Counted from the stretch's first letter, positions 18,474 to 27,390 are shown. The stretch: DNA of 64,000 nt from Nitrospirota bacterium (GCA_029261165.1 JAJDBV010000028.1:1-64000), one strand, 5' to 3'. Program-made: numbers and translations. Notes: generated by a model from the sequence alone, not told the origin.

Positions 18474-19361
18474 ATGAGAATGTTTTTTTTGTGCCTATTT
18501 TTTTTGGACTCAGTATTTTCGAATAAAGTGGCGCACGCAAGTGACTTGTCTGGGAAGTTAATCTACGCGAATGGGACTAATATTATAAGATCGCTTGATC
18601 TATCAACATTGAAGCATGAAATTTTACATAAAGAGCCTTTTGGGATATTCATCAACAATCTAAGCAAGATAACAGAAACAAGATTTATCTATCAAGATTG
18701 CGATGGTACTAGGAAACCAGGTTGCCTGTTGCAGGAATTTGATATTGAGAACAAGTCTGTTAAAACATGGCGTTCGGGTCATATACCTACTTACGTTAAG
18801 GAAAGCAATAGTATATTTTTTTATGAAAGTGCTCCTGATACAGGGGAGGAATGGTTATTTGTCGTAAATTTAGAAGCAATCGGGAATGCGAAAAAAGTGA
18901 TGAGAGCTCCCTCTACACATAAAACCCAGAATGGGATACCATATTCCTATAAGGGACCCGTTGTTCAAATTTCACCTGACCAAGTGATATTTGTCGGTGA
19001 AGATGATGGGATATGGATATATCAGATTTCGAATTCAAAGCTGATATCGACAGATATTAAAAACATCCGTCCTATATTTTGGCTGGACAAAACAAAGGAA
19101 CTTATTGGTTATAACTGGGAATCAAAAGGAATTGTCCGGTATGATTTAAAGTCGAAGAGAATAGAGCAATTACCCCAATTTAAAGCGAGTTCTGGGTTTG
19201 TCTATATCCCGAATTATGACACAGTAATCTCCTGGGAGGGTCGGTTGCATTTTTTTATATCTGAACGATTTGATATTTTTTCATACCATCTTGGCAGTGG
19301 AGAAAGAATGAAAATTGTTCCTAACCATCACATAAGTAGTGGAATCTGGTTCCAGAAGTGA
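18474..19361 (+). CDS. Exported beta-propeller-like protein, possible Rhs immunity
   Basis: 295 aa starting 30 bp after the Rhs stop, with AAGGGAAG as ribosome-binding site. The first ~22 residues are a signal peptide ending in AHAS. The rest repeats short strand-rich blocks (for example GKLIYANG, IFFYESA, IWIYQIS, IVRYDLKSKR), as in WD40/TolB-like propellers. Immunity genes normally sit directly after the toxin tip, and this gene shares the low-GC composition of that tip. An exported immunity protein would fit a toxin acting in the periplasm. No family match is recognised. Confidence 0.5.
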   Translation: MRMFFLCLFFLDSVFSNKVAHASDLSGKLIYANGTNIIRSLDLSTLKHEILHKEPFGIFINNLSKITETRFIYQDCDGTRKPGCLLQEFDIENKSVKTWRSGHIPTYVKESNSIFFYESAPDTGEEWLFVVNLEAIGNAKKVMRAPSTHKTQNGIPYSYKGPVVQISPDQVIFVGEDDGIWIYQISNSKLISTDIKNIRPIFWLDKTKELIGYNWESKGIVRYDLKSKRIEQLPQFKASSGFVYIPNYDTVISWEGRLHFFISERFDIFSYHLGSGERMKIVPNHHISSGIWFQK

Positions 19362-19555
19362 TGTTGAGAACGGAGCTACCCTCTTTTATGGGAAATGATT
19401 TCACTTTAAGCGGTTGTGGGTTATGAGGGGTCAAGTCGCTTTTAGTCTAAAGTGAGATAAAATTGATCCAGGCTCAACCAATTGGCTTATAAGGATTGAA
19501 GGCTATGATGACAATTAGCCTCGGGATTCATCCTTCCAGATATGTTAAAAATAAT

Positions 19556-19863
19556 CTCCGGACCACCACGGATCCCCTCGGGAATGTCACCTCCCGGGTT
19601 TACGATACCGTCTCTCGTCTTTTGGCGGTAACCGATCCGAGAGGAGAAACCACCGGTTTTATCTACGATAACCTCAACCGGGTCACCACAATAAACGATC
19701 CCGGAAACAATGCCACCCAGTTTACGTATGACCCTAATGGCAATCTTTTAACGGTTTCAGATGCGAATAACAATACAACGACTTATACCTATGACCTGCA
19801 AGACCGTCTGGATACAAGAACCGATCCATTGTTAAGGAGTGAATCGTATCTCTATGATCTCAC
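19556..19863 (+). pseudogene. Truncated Rhs-repeat fragment
   Basis: About 305 bp nearly identical (roughly 95% by eye) to 16513-16818 of the big Rhs gene, covering four YD repeats (for example GFIYDNLNRVTTINDPGNN). It is preceded by unrelated sequence and stops at the left end of the IS3-family element. Displaced partial Rhs copies are normal in Rhs loci and can serve as donors for tip exchange. An open frame runs from 19496 to 19897 by chance into the IS. Confidence 0.75.
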
Positions 19864-19939
19864 AGAAGTGGACCCCGGAAATGGGACAGTGGCATAAGTG
19901 ATCTTCCTGAGGTATCTTAAACGACCACAGGAGGAAAAG

Positions 19940-20167
19940 ATGAAAAGGAAAAGGCGGAATCATTTACCCGGATTTAAAGCCAAAGTCGCACTGGCCGCAA
20001 TTAAAGGCGACAGGACGTTATCGGAGCTTTCAGAGCAATTTGATGTCCACCAGAATCAAATTCAAGACTGGAAAAAACAATTACTCGATCAGGCCGCATC
20101 GGTGTTTGGCAGCAGTCAGGATCGTCAGAAGGCCGATGAATCTCAAAGGCCGATGAATCTCATTTGA
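19940..20167 (+). pseudogene. IS3 orfA, frameshifted by a 17-bp tandem duplication
   Basis: ATG at 19940 follows CAGGAGGAAAAG. The product is the usual IS3 OrfA helix-turn-helix (FKAKVALAAIKGDRTLSELSEQF ... QIQDWKKQLL). At 20129-20145 and 20146-20162 the 17-mer AAGGCCGATGAATCTCA is present twice in tandem, which shifts the frame and ends it at 20167. With a single copy the frame would run on to LENDFLAKALGR and stop at 20238, just before orfB, as in normal elements. The element is therefore probably inactive. Confidence 0.85.
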
Positions 20168-20240
20168 AGAACCTGCATGCCAAGATTGGAGAACTGGCAT
20201 TAGAAAATGATTTTTTAGCCAAAGCGCTCGGGCGTTAAGC

Positions 20241-21092
20241 ATGTCTGAGCGCAGAGGGAGAATAGACCGTGAGCATGCCCTTCCCGTTATCCGACAATGT
20301 ACGGCACTTGGTCTCTGTCGGTCCTCGGCTTATAGATCGCCCGGCGAGGTAAATGAGGCTGACATTGAGTTGATGCGAAAGATAGATGTATTGCATCTGC
20401 GACATCCGTTTAAAGGGTCGAGGCGGTTGCGTGATGATCTATGGGATGACTATGGCCTGCAAGTTAATCGGAAAAGGGTTCAGCGATTGATGAGAATCAT
20501 GGGGATACGTGCACTCTACCCAAGGGCCAAAACCACCGGCCCCAACCCTCAGCACAAAGTCTATCCCTATTTGTTGCGGGATTTGGAGATTAAGCAAGTG
20601 AACCAGGTGTGGTGTACTGACATCACGTACATCCCCATGCGCAAGGGCTTTTTGTATCTGGTGGTCATCATGGATTGGCATTCCAGGAAAGTCCTCTCTT
20701 GGCGATTATCCAATAGCCTGGATACTGCGCCTTGTATTGAGGCCCTGGAAGAAGCCATTGCAAAACATGGAACACCAAAGATATTCAACAGTGACCAGGG
20801 CTGCCAATTTACAAGTGATGGCTTTACAGGCGTCCTTAGAGACAACGACATAAAGATCAGCATGGATGGCAAGGGACGTTGGATAGATAATGTGTTTATC
20901 GAGCGGCTCTGGCGGAGCCTGAAATACGAGGAGGTTTACCTCAAAGCCTATGACGCGGTAGCACAGGCAAAAAAGAACATTGGGGTTTGGTTGACGTTTT
21001 ATAATCAAGACAGGCGGCATGCCAGTCTGAATAGAATGACACCCGATCAGGTTTACTATGCGTTGCCATCAGGACTCCCAAAGGCAGCATGA
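20241..21092 (+). CDS. IS3-family transposase OrfB
   Basis: 283 aa. An N-terminal HTH_21-type region (DIELMRKIDVLHLRHPFKGSRRL) precedes an rve integrase core with the DDE triad in WCTDITYIP, FNSDQGCQF and FIERLWRSLKYE, and the closing YNQDRRHASLNRMTP. It follows the expected end of an intact orfA by two bases. The gene itself is whole, but the OrfA partner is frameshifted. Confidence 0.9.
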   Translation: MSERRGRIDREHALPVIRQCTALGLCRSSAYRSPGEVNEADIELMRKIDVLHLRHPFKGSRRLRDDLWDDYGLQVNRKRVQRLMRIMGIRALYPRAKTTGPNPQHKVYPYLLRDLEIKQVNQVWCTDITYIPMRKGFLYLVVIMDWHSRKVLSWRLSNSLDTAPCIEALEEAIAKHGTPKIFNSDQGCQFTSDGFTGVLRDNDIKISMDGKGRWIDNVFIERLWRSLKYEEVYLKAYDAVAQAKKNIGVWLTFYNQDRRHASLNRMTPDQVYYALPSGLPKAA

Positions 21093-21158
21093 AACGGACT
21101 CAGGATTTCACTTATAAAAGATAATTCACTGTGTCAGGTATGGGGTCCACTTCTGTGG

Positions 21159-21428
21159 TCTCTGGGCACAACTCTTCTGGGGATGGGTAAAGCATCGTTA
21201 GCACTAAAGTATTTAGAAGATGCCTTAGAAAATACAAAAAAAAGAGCCGATGTTAATCAAGACGTACTGGATCTTAGATATTCGGACTTAGCAGAGGCGC
21301 TAAATGTATTGGAAAGGTACAAAGATTCATTAAAAGTTATCCAAGAAGGTCTTAAGAAGTTAAAAGGTTCTAAAAGGAAACACTTGGAAGATTTACGAAA
21401 AAAAACTCTTTTATTGGTTAATGGATAA
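21159..21428 (+). pseudogene. C-terminal fragment of a TPR protein
   Basis: The frame is open straight out of the IS right end and encodes helical repeats (LGTTLLGMGKASLALKYLEDAL, then DLAEALNVLERYKDSLKVIQEGL) typical of tetratricopeptides. A possible restart is the ATG at 21183. The front of the gene is missing, presumably lost when the IS3 element inserted or by a linked deletion. Confidence 0.6.
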
Positions 21429-21526
21429 ATAGTGGTCAAATCGTTTAGGGACGGATCTTCTATTCTGAAAATGAATGCATGAACGAAGGCAGAGGAAGAA
21501 ATAAACCAAGCCAATATAAGGATTGT

Positions 21527-22540
21527 ATGATTCAAAATGATTACATAAGAAAAATCACCCGGCTGGCGATATATAGTTTGGTTGTCTTGTTCCTAGCTTG
21601 CTCAATCACGGCTCACGCTGCTCCCGCCGAATTTTTCTACGATGCTCAGGGGCGGCTGGTTGGCGTAAAAGACGAAACGGGGAGCATGGCTATTCACCGC
21701 TATGATGCTGTTGGGAACCTGCTTTCCATTGATACCTTTTCGCCGACGGCGGGAAACGTCGGGATCTTTCTGCTGCTGCCCGAAAAAGGCGTAGTGGGAG
21801 AGAACATCGATATCCAGGGGTTTGGCTTCAGCAATGTGACCACCTTGAATACAGTCACCTTCAATGGCACCCCCGCCACCGTCGTCGCTGCAAGCTTTGA
21901 TACCCTCACCGTCACCGTGCCCATTGGCGCGACCACCGGTCCTGTTGTCGTGACCAATGCCACCGGGAGCGCCACCAGTCCTCAGCCTTTCACCATTTCG
22001 AACGTACCCACGATTTCCGGCATCGTCCCCGAAGAAGTGCCCCAGGGAACAAGCAATTTTGTTGTGATTTCCGGAAGCAAGCTGACAAATGTGACCGGGG
22101 TTACCTTCCTGTCCACCGGCCTTTCCGCCATCCTCCGATCAGGGGCCACATCCGAATCGATACCCCTTACCCTGCAAGTGGCTATCACGACCCCGCCCGG
22201 TGATTATGGCTTTTCCTTAACAACGTCCAACGGTACAATACAGAGTGGACTGATTAAGATTGGCGTTCGTAATCCCGTCCCAAGGATTACGATGACCAAT
22301 CCAATCAGCGTGTTTCTCCCGAGACCTCCCGCGCCCACTTCCGGTTCCGGCCCGGCACTCAGCACGGCCTCAGGACCAAGCATATTTTTTCCTATTCCGC
22401 CCAGTCCGGTTTCCCCAACGGGTCCGGCAGCCAGTTCAGTCCCGGGACCCAGTGTTTTTTTCCCACCACTATCTGATCCGGTCTCGCCGTCCGGAAGCAG
22501 TATGAGTATTGCGCCGCCTGAAAGTGTATTAATGCCCTAA
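21527..22540 (+). CDS. Secreted YD-repeat/IPT protein
   Basis: ATG at 21527 is preferred because AAGGA (21518-21522) lies just upstream; an ATG at 21479 in frame has none. The protein starts with a signal peptide (about residues 12-32, ending AHAA). Two YD motifs follow (FFYDAQGRLVGVKD, HRYDAVGNLLSID), then an IPT/TIG domain (~55-140) and a second Ig-like unit (~140-225). The tail is Pro/Ser-rich with three near-repeats of GPSIFFP/PSPVSPTG. Probably a surface protein related to the big Rhs shell but lacking core and tip. Confidence 0.7.
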   Translation: MIQNDYIRKITRLAIYSLVVLFLACSITAHAAPAEFFYDAQGRLVGVKDETGSMAIHRYDAVGNLLSIDTFSPTAGNVGIFLLLPEKGVVGENIDIQGFGFSNVTTLNTVTFNGTPATVVAASFDTLTVTVPIGATTGPVVVTNATGSATSPQPFTISNVPTISGIVPEEVPQGTSNFVVISGSKLTNVTGVTFLSTGLSAILRSGATSESIPLTLQVAITTPPGDYGFSLTTSNGTIQSGLIKIGVRNPVPRITMTNPISVFLPRPPAPTSGSGPALSTASGPSIFFPIPPSPVSPTGPAASSVPGPSVFFPPLSDPVSPSGSSMSIAPPESVLMP

Positions 22541-22577
22541 TGGTTTATGTCTTACCAAGTATAGAAAGGAGTAGATC

Positions 22578-23948
22578 ATGAGAATAGAACGAGGAAAACG
22601 ATGGTTTCAAGGAATCTGTTTTATTGTAGTGTCCCTCTGGGCGGCTATAGCGACCGCCCAGACCTACAACAGCGGGAGTACCGGCACCCTTCCCTTAAAC
22701 CCGACTGCCAGTATTACACTGAACCTGCCAGCAGACGGTATCCTTAACTATACCAATGTGACCATACCGGCTGGCATTACTGTGACCTTCAATCAAAACA
22801 CAAACAATACCCCCGTAACCATCCTGGCGACGGGAGATGTGAACATTGCTGGAGTAATCAGTGTCAATGGGGTGAATGGGCGACCAATTTCAGAAACACC
22901 CAATCTTGGAAGCGCTGGAGGTCCGGGAGGGTTTGCCGGAGGATCAGGAGGAACCCGTTCGGCAAATCCTGTCCCTGGAGCGAATGGCCTCGGTCCGGGA
23001 GGCGGTGCACGGGGTATTAATGGTATTTATGGTGCCCCGGTGGGTTTTGATTCTCTCATCCCGCTTTTTGGCGGTTCCGGAGGCGGGGGCGGCGGTACCT
23101 TTCCCGGAAACCCACCCTTCGCAGGAGCCTCCGGAGGCGGCGGAGGGGGTGCCATCGCCATCGTGTCCTCAACCCGAATCGTATTAACCGGATCCGTAAC
23201 CGCCAACGGTGGAGACGGCGGGCCCAGAGGTGCATTTATTACCTGTGATTTGAGTGGCGGCGCAGGGTCGGGGGGTGCGATCCGCTTGGTTGCCCCGGAA
23301 ATAACCGGGACCGGTTCCTTGGCTGCTGTAAATGGGAATTTTGGATGTTCTGCTACTTCCACTTCTTCCGGAATCGTCCGACTGGAAGCCTTCAATCTCA
23401 CCTACACCGGTGCCAGCACCCCAATGTATAATACATCGGCTTCTCCCGGACCCGTGACAGCAGCAAGCACACCCCCTTTAATCAACCTGCCGACCCTGTC
23501 AATCACATCGGTGGGCGGGATCGCCTCCTCGGCAAACCCTACCGGATCGTACACGAGTGCAGACATCTCCCTTCCGGCAACAGCGGTCAACCCCGTTCCG
23601 GTGAACCTTACCGCCACAAACACCCCTGTCGGGACAGTCTTTACGGTGAGACTCATCCCTCAGTTTGCTCCTAAAGTAGACGTCACTAGCGCCCCCTCAA
23701 CCGGCACCTTTTCGAGTTCGACCACCACATCCAACGTGAGCTTTCCCGTCGGTCAGGTCAGTCTTATAAACGCCTTTGCGAGTTTTACCCTGACAGCACA
23801 GGTTGCAAGCCTCTACCCCCTGATTGACGGCGAACCGGTCGAGCGCATCATGCTGGCCGCCAACTACGGTGGTCCTTCGACGGTCACACTCATTACAAAA
23901 TCGGGGAAAAAGGTCACAGCAGACCAATTGTTGAGAGGGGGCCGATAG
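22578..23948 (+). CDS. Secreted Gly-rich adhesin-like protein
   Basis: 456 aa with a signal peptide (RWFQGICFIVVSLWAAIATAQ). AAAGGAG precedes the ATG. The N-terminal ~80 residues are Thr/Asn-rich beta structure (LPADGILNYTNVTIPAGITVTF). A strongly Gly-rich stretch (~110-200, GGSGGGGGG) and a beta-rich C-terminal half follow, without a recognisable anchor. The pattern resembles beta-helix surface proteins of environmental bacteria. Function unknown. A terminator follows at 23992. Confidence 0.65.
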   Translation: MRIERGKRWFQGICFIVVSLWAAIATAQTYNSGSTGTLPLNPTASITLNLPADGILNYTNVTIPAGITVTFNQNTNNTPVTILATGDVNIAGVISVNGVNGRPISETPNLGSAGGPGGFAGGSGGTRSANPVPGANGLGPGGGARGINGIYGAPVGFDSLIPLFGGSGGGGGGTFPGNPPFAGASGGGGGGAIAIVSSTRIVLTGSVTANGGDGGPRGAFITCDLSGGAGSGGAIRLVAPEITGTGSLAAVNGNFGCSATSTSSGIVRLEAFNLTYTGASTPMYNTSASPGPVTAASTPPLINLPTLSITSVGGIASSANPTGSYTSADISLPATAVNPVPVNLTATNTPVGTVFTVRLIPQFAPKVDVTSAPSTGTFSSSTTTSNVSFPVGQVSLINAFASFTLTAQVASLYPLIDGEPVERIMLAANYGGPSTVTLITKSGKKVTADQLLRGGR

Positions 23949-23991
23949 GAAGGGACAGAAGAATTTAGACTAATCTTTGTTGACTAACTTT

Positions 23992-24021
23992 AAGGGCGGG
24001 ACGAAAGTCTCGCCCTTTCTT
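23992..24021 (+). terminator. Rho-independent terminator
   Basis: AAGGGCGGGAC, loop GAAA, GTCTCGCCCTT with one G-T pair, then TCTTATTT. It ends the secreted-protein block. Confidence 0.7.
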
Positions 24022-24093
24022 ATTTCCTCTAGTTTTGATACATAAGGACTTCTTTCCAGTAAATTCGGACGGGTAGGGGAGCAGCGAATTCAT

Positions 24094-24478
24094 ATGATCG
24101 CAACACATAACCCAATAACGAACCCAGCCATGAAGACCATTCAGGAAACATTAACGGGAATTGTGAATCGGGTGACCTACCATAACCCCGAAAGCGGCTG
24201 GTCCGTCTTGCGTGTCCAGCCTTTCAATCGCCCGGAAGGGCAGGAGACCGTTACCGTTCATCAAACCAAAGTCTTTGCCGGGGCCACGATGGAATTTCGT
24301 GGGGCCTGAACAATCAGTCCCAAATATGGTCGGCAGTTTAAAGCAATCGAAGCCATCGAGGATGGGTCTCGCGAAGCCAAAAACCGGCCACAGCAGCGTC
24401 ACTGGAGAAATACCTCGGATCAGGCATGATCAAAAGTATTGGCCCGGCCATAAAATTACTGAAAGAAGACCACAGATA
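24094..24478 (+). pseudogene. RecD2-like helicase, N-terminal remnant
   Basis: From ATG 24130 the frame reads MKTIQETLTGIVNRVTYHNPESGWSVL in substance, the RecD2/TraA-type N-terminal OB domain (shown here only by its key residues: HNPESGWSVLRV). A TGA at 24307-24309 stands where the family has Trp, followed in the same frame by TISPKYGRQFKAIEAIE. A later shift moves to another frame encoding KPATAASLEKYLGSGMIKSIGP, the helix-hairpin-helix start. The ATPase part is absent. It is clearly dead. Confidence 0.8.
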
Positions 24479-25158
24479 AAAATAAACCCACGTAAAACAA
24501 CCCAAAAACCCCTTACAACCACGCCCTGGCGGGCCGCATTCGCGGTGTTTGTAAGATATCGGGGTTAATATCATTTCCCTTCAATAGAATCAAAGACTTA
24601 GGCCATATTTCAGTGCAGGCATATGTGCGGAACTCGCGTGAAAATAGATGCCTTCGGCGTCCTTCGGACATCATTTCCACGCTTCGCACGGCTGTTTAGC
24701 TGATGAATCACCGCTAAATCAACCTGCTCAGCGCTCGTTCCGCAAGCGGAAAGGTTGTGTAACACATTGAATATATTGGTAAATATCTTTTAGATTCCAC
24801 TGGAAACCCGTATTCCTGTAAACCTTAATATTCTGGAACCCCTCCCTTACACGGAAAAGCTTTAGGTCTATGGTTTGTTAAGATGACTATTTTGAGGTTC
24901 CGCCAGGTGATTACAAAAAAATCACACGAGTTATCATAAAAGATTGATAACATTGACAAATTCTAGATAGATTTCCGTCGGAAACCTATTAGACATTAAT
25001 TCAGATATGATCATAAAGGATGTATTATTTATTAAACAAAAATAAGAGCTTTTTTGACCCGGGAAAAAAGGCTTCCAAAGCATCGGCCTGGAGAAGTTTA
25101 GGCGCTGTAAATTTTTTTCAATAAACCTTAAAATAGTGCTTGCAATGCAATTATTAAT
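24479..25158. other. Gene-free AT-rich region before the transfer operon; candidate oriT/regulatory region
   Basis: No supportable gene. It holds nested dyads: TTTAGC at 24695-24700 with GCTAAA at 24713-24718 enclosing TGATGAATCA, and GTTATCA (24930) with TGATAAC (24945-24951), next to TTGACA at 24954. Lying directly upstream of the transfer genes, it is the natural place for an oriT and operon promoter, but no known nic site is recognised. Confidence 0.35.
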
Positions 25159-25818
25159 GTGATAAATACCTCAGCTATGAAATTTAAGAAGGCCAACCCG
25201 AAAACAAGAAAGCTCCTCAAGATTTCAAATTCCGACCGGAAATTCCGCCTACTTCAAGCGGATCGAGCCTTCCTTCGTGACCTCTCCCGGCTTCACATTC
25301 TTTCGGAAAATCTTGCGGGGGCAAATCATTATCAGCATTTGAAAGGCGGGGCGACACGTTCGTTACGCCGTCTGGAAAGTGCAGGGATCATTCTCAGGGA
25401 AAAACGATATATACCGGGAAGGGGTATAGATTACGTCTGTCAATTTTCAAGTCAGGAGATGGCACGTGCCTGGGGAGGGCGTCTTCCGGCGACAGGCGCA
25501 AGGCGGAATGAATTCCATGAACTGATCACGTCGGAGTTGTACTACAAAACAGGAAGGCCTAAGGATTTCCGATTGGCGGATCAATTAACGCTTTCAGAAG
25601 TTAAAGCCTTTCATGGGCATCGGCCAGACGCGGTCTTTACCGATTCTGAAACAGGTCAACCCGTCGCAGTTGAGGCGGACAGCGGCCATTACAATAAAAA
25701 GCAGATCATGACGAAACTTTCACGGTGGAGAGGCTACCGTCAGGTCTGGGGCCAGCCCGAAAGGGTTTCCGCCCATGTACCGACGAGCGCAAATGTCTAC
25801 GTGCATGTTTTGAGCTAA
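25159..25818 (+). CDS. Replication-relaxation (Replic_Relax)-like wHTH protein
   Basis: 219 aa. An N-terminal winged helix (about residues 25-95, LQADRAFLRDLSRLHILSENL...RLESAGIILREKRYI) precedes a C-terminal domain with HRPDAVF, VAVEADSGHY and WGQPERVSAHVP, the pattern of PF13814-type proteins encoded with mobilisation genes. The PD...E-x-D layout is reminiscent of a PD-(D/E)xK core, but catalysis is not shown. Start is GTG 25159 or ATG 25177; neither has a clear ribosome-binding site. First gene of the transfer operon. Confidence 0.6.
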   Translation: MINTSAMKFKKANPKTRKLLKISNSDRKFRLLQADRAFLRDLSRLHILSENLAGANHYQHLKGGATRSLRRLESAGIILREKRYIPGRGIDYVCQFSSQEMARAWGGRLPATGARRNEFHELITSELYYKTGRPKDFRLADQLTLSEVKAFHGHRPDAVFTDSETGQPVAVEADSGHYNKKQIMTKLSRWRGYRQVWGQPERVSAHVPTSANVYVHVLS

Positions 25819-25844
25819 TCAGGAAGGGATGAGAAGGAGGGATT

Positions 25845-26696
25845 ATGAAACTTGAAGATAAAATTGCAGAACGACGGCAAGAGGCAGAAGGGAAGGGGAG
25901 AGGGACGAAAAAAGCGAAGGTGATAAAAAAAGAAGCCGAAGCGCCGGCCGGGCAGGAAAAAAAGCTTGTAACCGTGGCAGATGAGAAGGCCTTTATTATT
26001 CCCATTGACCAGATAGAGGTCCAGACTCAAGCGAGAAAGACATTTTTTGACTTGGAAGGGCTTGCCAAGACGATCAATGAACGAGGTCAGCTTCAGCCGA
26101 TTGTTCTCAAAAAGATCGAAGATGAAAAATATCTATTGGTTGATGGAGAGCGGCGCTTGCGTGCCATCCGAGAGATATTGAAGCAAAAAACAATTCGCGC
26201 CGTTTTGCAGGATGTTGAACTCGACGGGTCTGAACTCCGGCTGACCCAGCTGATTGCAAATCGGCAAAGGGACGACTATCCGCCTATGGAACTTGCCGAG
26301 GAATTGAAAGGTTTAAAAGATAAATACAACTTTACCGATTCTGACCTGGCAGATCGGCTTGGCATGAATAAGTCATGGATATATAAACAGCGTTCTCTTG
26401 CTGACGCGCCTCCCGAGATTAAAGATAAAATCCGTAGTGGAAGCCTCGCCGCAACGACATATCTAAACAATAAAATTGCGATGCACGAGAAACGCAGCCG
26501 GAAAGTGTTTTTGAAGCTGCCCTACGATGACGCGGTAAACCTTGCGAAGCTTCTACAAAAGCTGTCAGAGCATATGGACGATACAGCAACAATAGATGTT
26601 GGGGAAAAACCGAGGAAAAAAGAACTGCTTTCTATTCTGACGCAACGCGCAGTCGATTTGCTGGCCCAAATGAGTGAGGAAGAAAAGGATCAATAA
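25845..26696 (+). CDS. Second ParB/Spo0J-family protein
   Basis: 283 aa, with AAGGAGG upstream. A Lys/Glu-rich N-terminus precedes the ParB domain: IPIDQIEVQTQARK, GQLQPIVLKK, DGERRLRAIRE (CTP-box near residue 100), then ANRQRDDYPPMELAEEL and a helix-turn-helix. It has no ParA partner next to it and sits at the head of the transfer genes, so it may act as a transfer regulator, an oriT-binding factor or an accessory partition protein rather than the main ParB. Confidence 0.8.
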   Translation: MKLEDKIAERRQEAEGKGRGTKKAKVIKKEAEAPAGQEKKLVTVADEKAFIIPIDQIEVQTQARKTFFDLEGLAKTINERGQLQPIVLKKIEDEKYLLVDGERRLRAIREILKQKTIRAVLQDVELDGSELRLTQLIANRQRDDYPPMELAEELKGLKDKYNFTDSDLADRLGMNKSWIYKQRSLADAPPEIKDKIRSGSLAATTYLNNKIAMHEKRSRKVFLKLPYDDAVNLAKLLQKLSEHMDDTATIDVGEKPRKKELLSILTQRAVDLLAQMSEEEKDQ

Positions 26697-27350
26697 ATGA
26701 GATTGGCCTGTTTGAGTCCCGCACAGCAGACGGTATTAGAAAGCTTTAAGCGCTTGGGCTATGCGACTTTGAATCAAGTTCAATACTGGTCTGAAAATAC
26801 TTTGGCACATGTTTGGAGGTCATTGGTTTATCTTCAGTCCGGAGGACTAGTGGAGTGTGAGAAACAGGTCCGACCCCATGTCTGGAAATTGTCCCGGATG
26901 GGGTCTCGTTTAGTTGGTCAGCCCTTGCCTTCAGGTTTTCGGCAATCATCCTGGTCTGTGATGGCCCACATCTGCCATCGAAATCAGGTTGAAATATTCC
27001 TAAGGGAAAGCCTATCCGGTTTCCAGTTTCTAAAAAAGACCGCCTTGCTTCGTCTGGGATTAAATCCCTCTCATGGAGAACATGCCGGGAAACAAGAAGG
27101 AAAGATCCTGTTTATTCTCCTTGATGATTTCCTCATGGGTTCAGATCGGATCACAAGGGTATTGTCCCGAGCACATAAGAAAAATCCGAAATATTGCAAG
27201 CTCAACAGATCGGTCAACTGGAGCATGGTTCTCAATGACTACCTGGTTGTTACCACCGACCGATACCAACAGACAAAGCACGAACGATGGATAAATAAAA
27301 AAAACATCAAGGCTGAGCTGATCTATCTTCCGCCTTTGTGGGCCTACTAA
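26697..27350 (+). CDS. Winged-helix protein of the transfer operon
   Basis: 217 aa beginning directly after the ParB-like stop. Residues 1-70 form a winged helix (SPAQQTVLESFKRLGYATLNQVQYW). The C-terminal part is weakly similar in layout to the replication-relaxation protein two genes upstream (both wHTH plus a basic C-terminal domain). No catalytic motif is visible. It probably binds DNA during transfer initiation or regulates the operon. Confidence 0.5.
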   Translation: MRLACLSPAQQTVLESFKRLGYATLNQVQYWSENTLAHVWRSLVYLQSGGLVECEKQVRPHVWKLSRMGSRLVGQPLPSGFRQSSWSVMAHICHRNQVEIFLRESLSGFQFLKKTALLRLGLNPSHGEHAGKQEGKILFILLDDFLMGSDRITRVLSRAHKKNPKYCKLNRSVNWSMVLNDYLVVTTDRYQQTKHERWINKKNIKAELIYLPPLWAY

Positions 27351-27390
27351 GAATTACGCCGGGATTCCGGCGTTTAATAAAGGAAAAACA

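Larger units (their letters stand above)
19861..21157 (+). mobile_element. IS3-family insertion sequence
   Basis: Ends are inverted: CACAGAAGTGGACCCC at 19861-19876 against GGGGTCCACTTCTGTG at 21142-21157, with further partial matching inwards (GACAGTG/CACTGTG). It contains orfA and the DDE transposase orfB. The IS3 convention would place the tips at TGGACCCC (19869) and GGGGTCCA (21149). No clear target duplication is seen. It interrupts a partial Rhs copy on the left and a TPR-like gene on the right. Confidence 0.85.

Noticed and set aside
24094-24309. Short intact gene of 71 codons
   Set aside because: The frame after the TGA continues with RecD2 family residues, so it is the front of a broken helicase gene.
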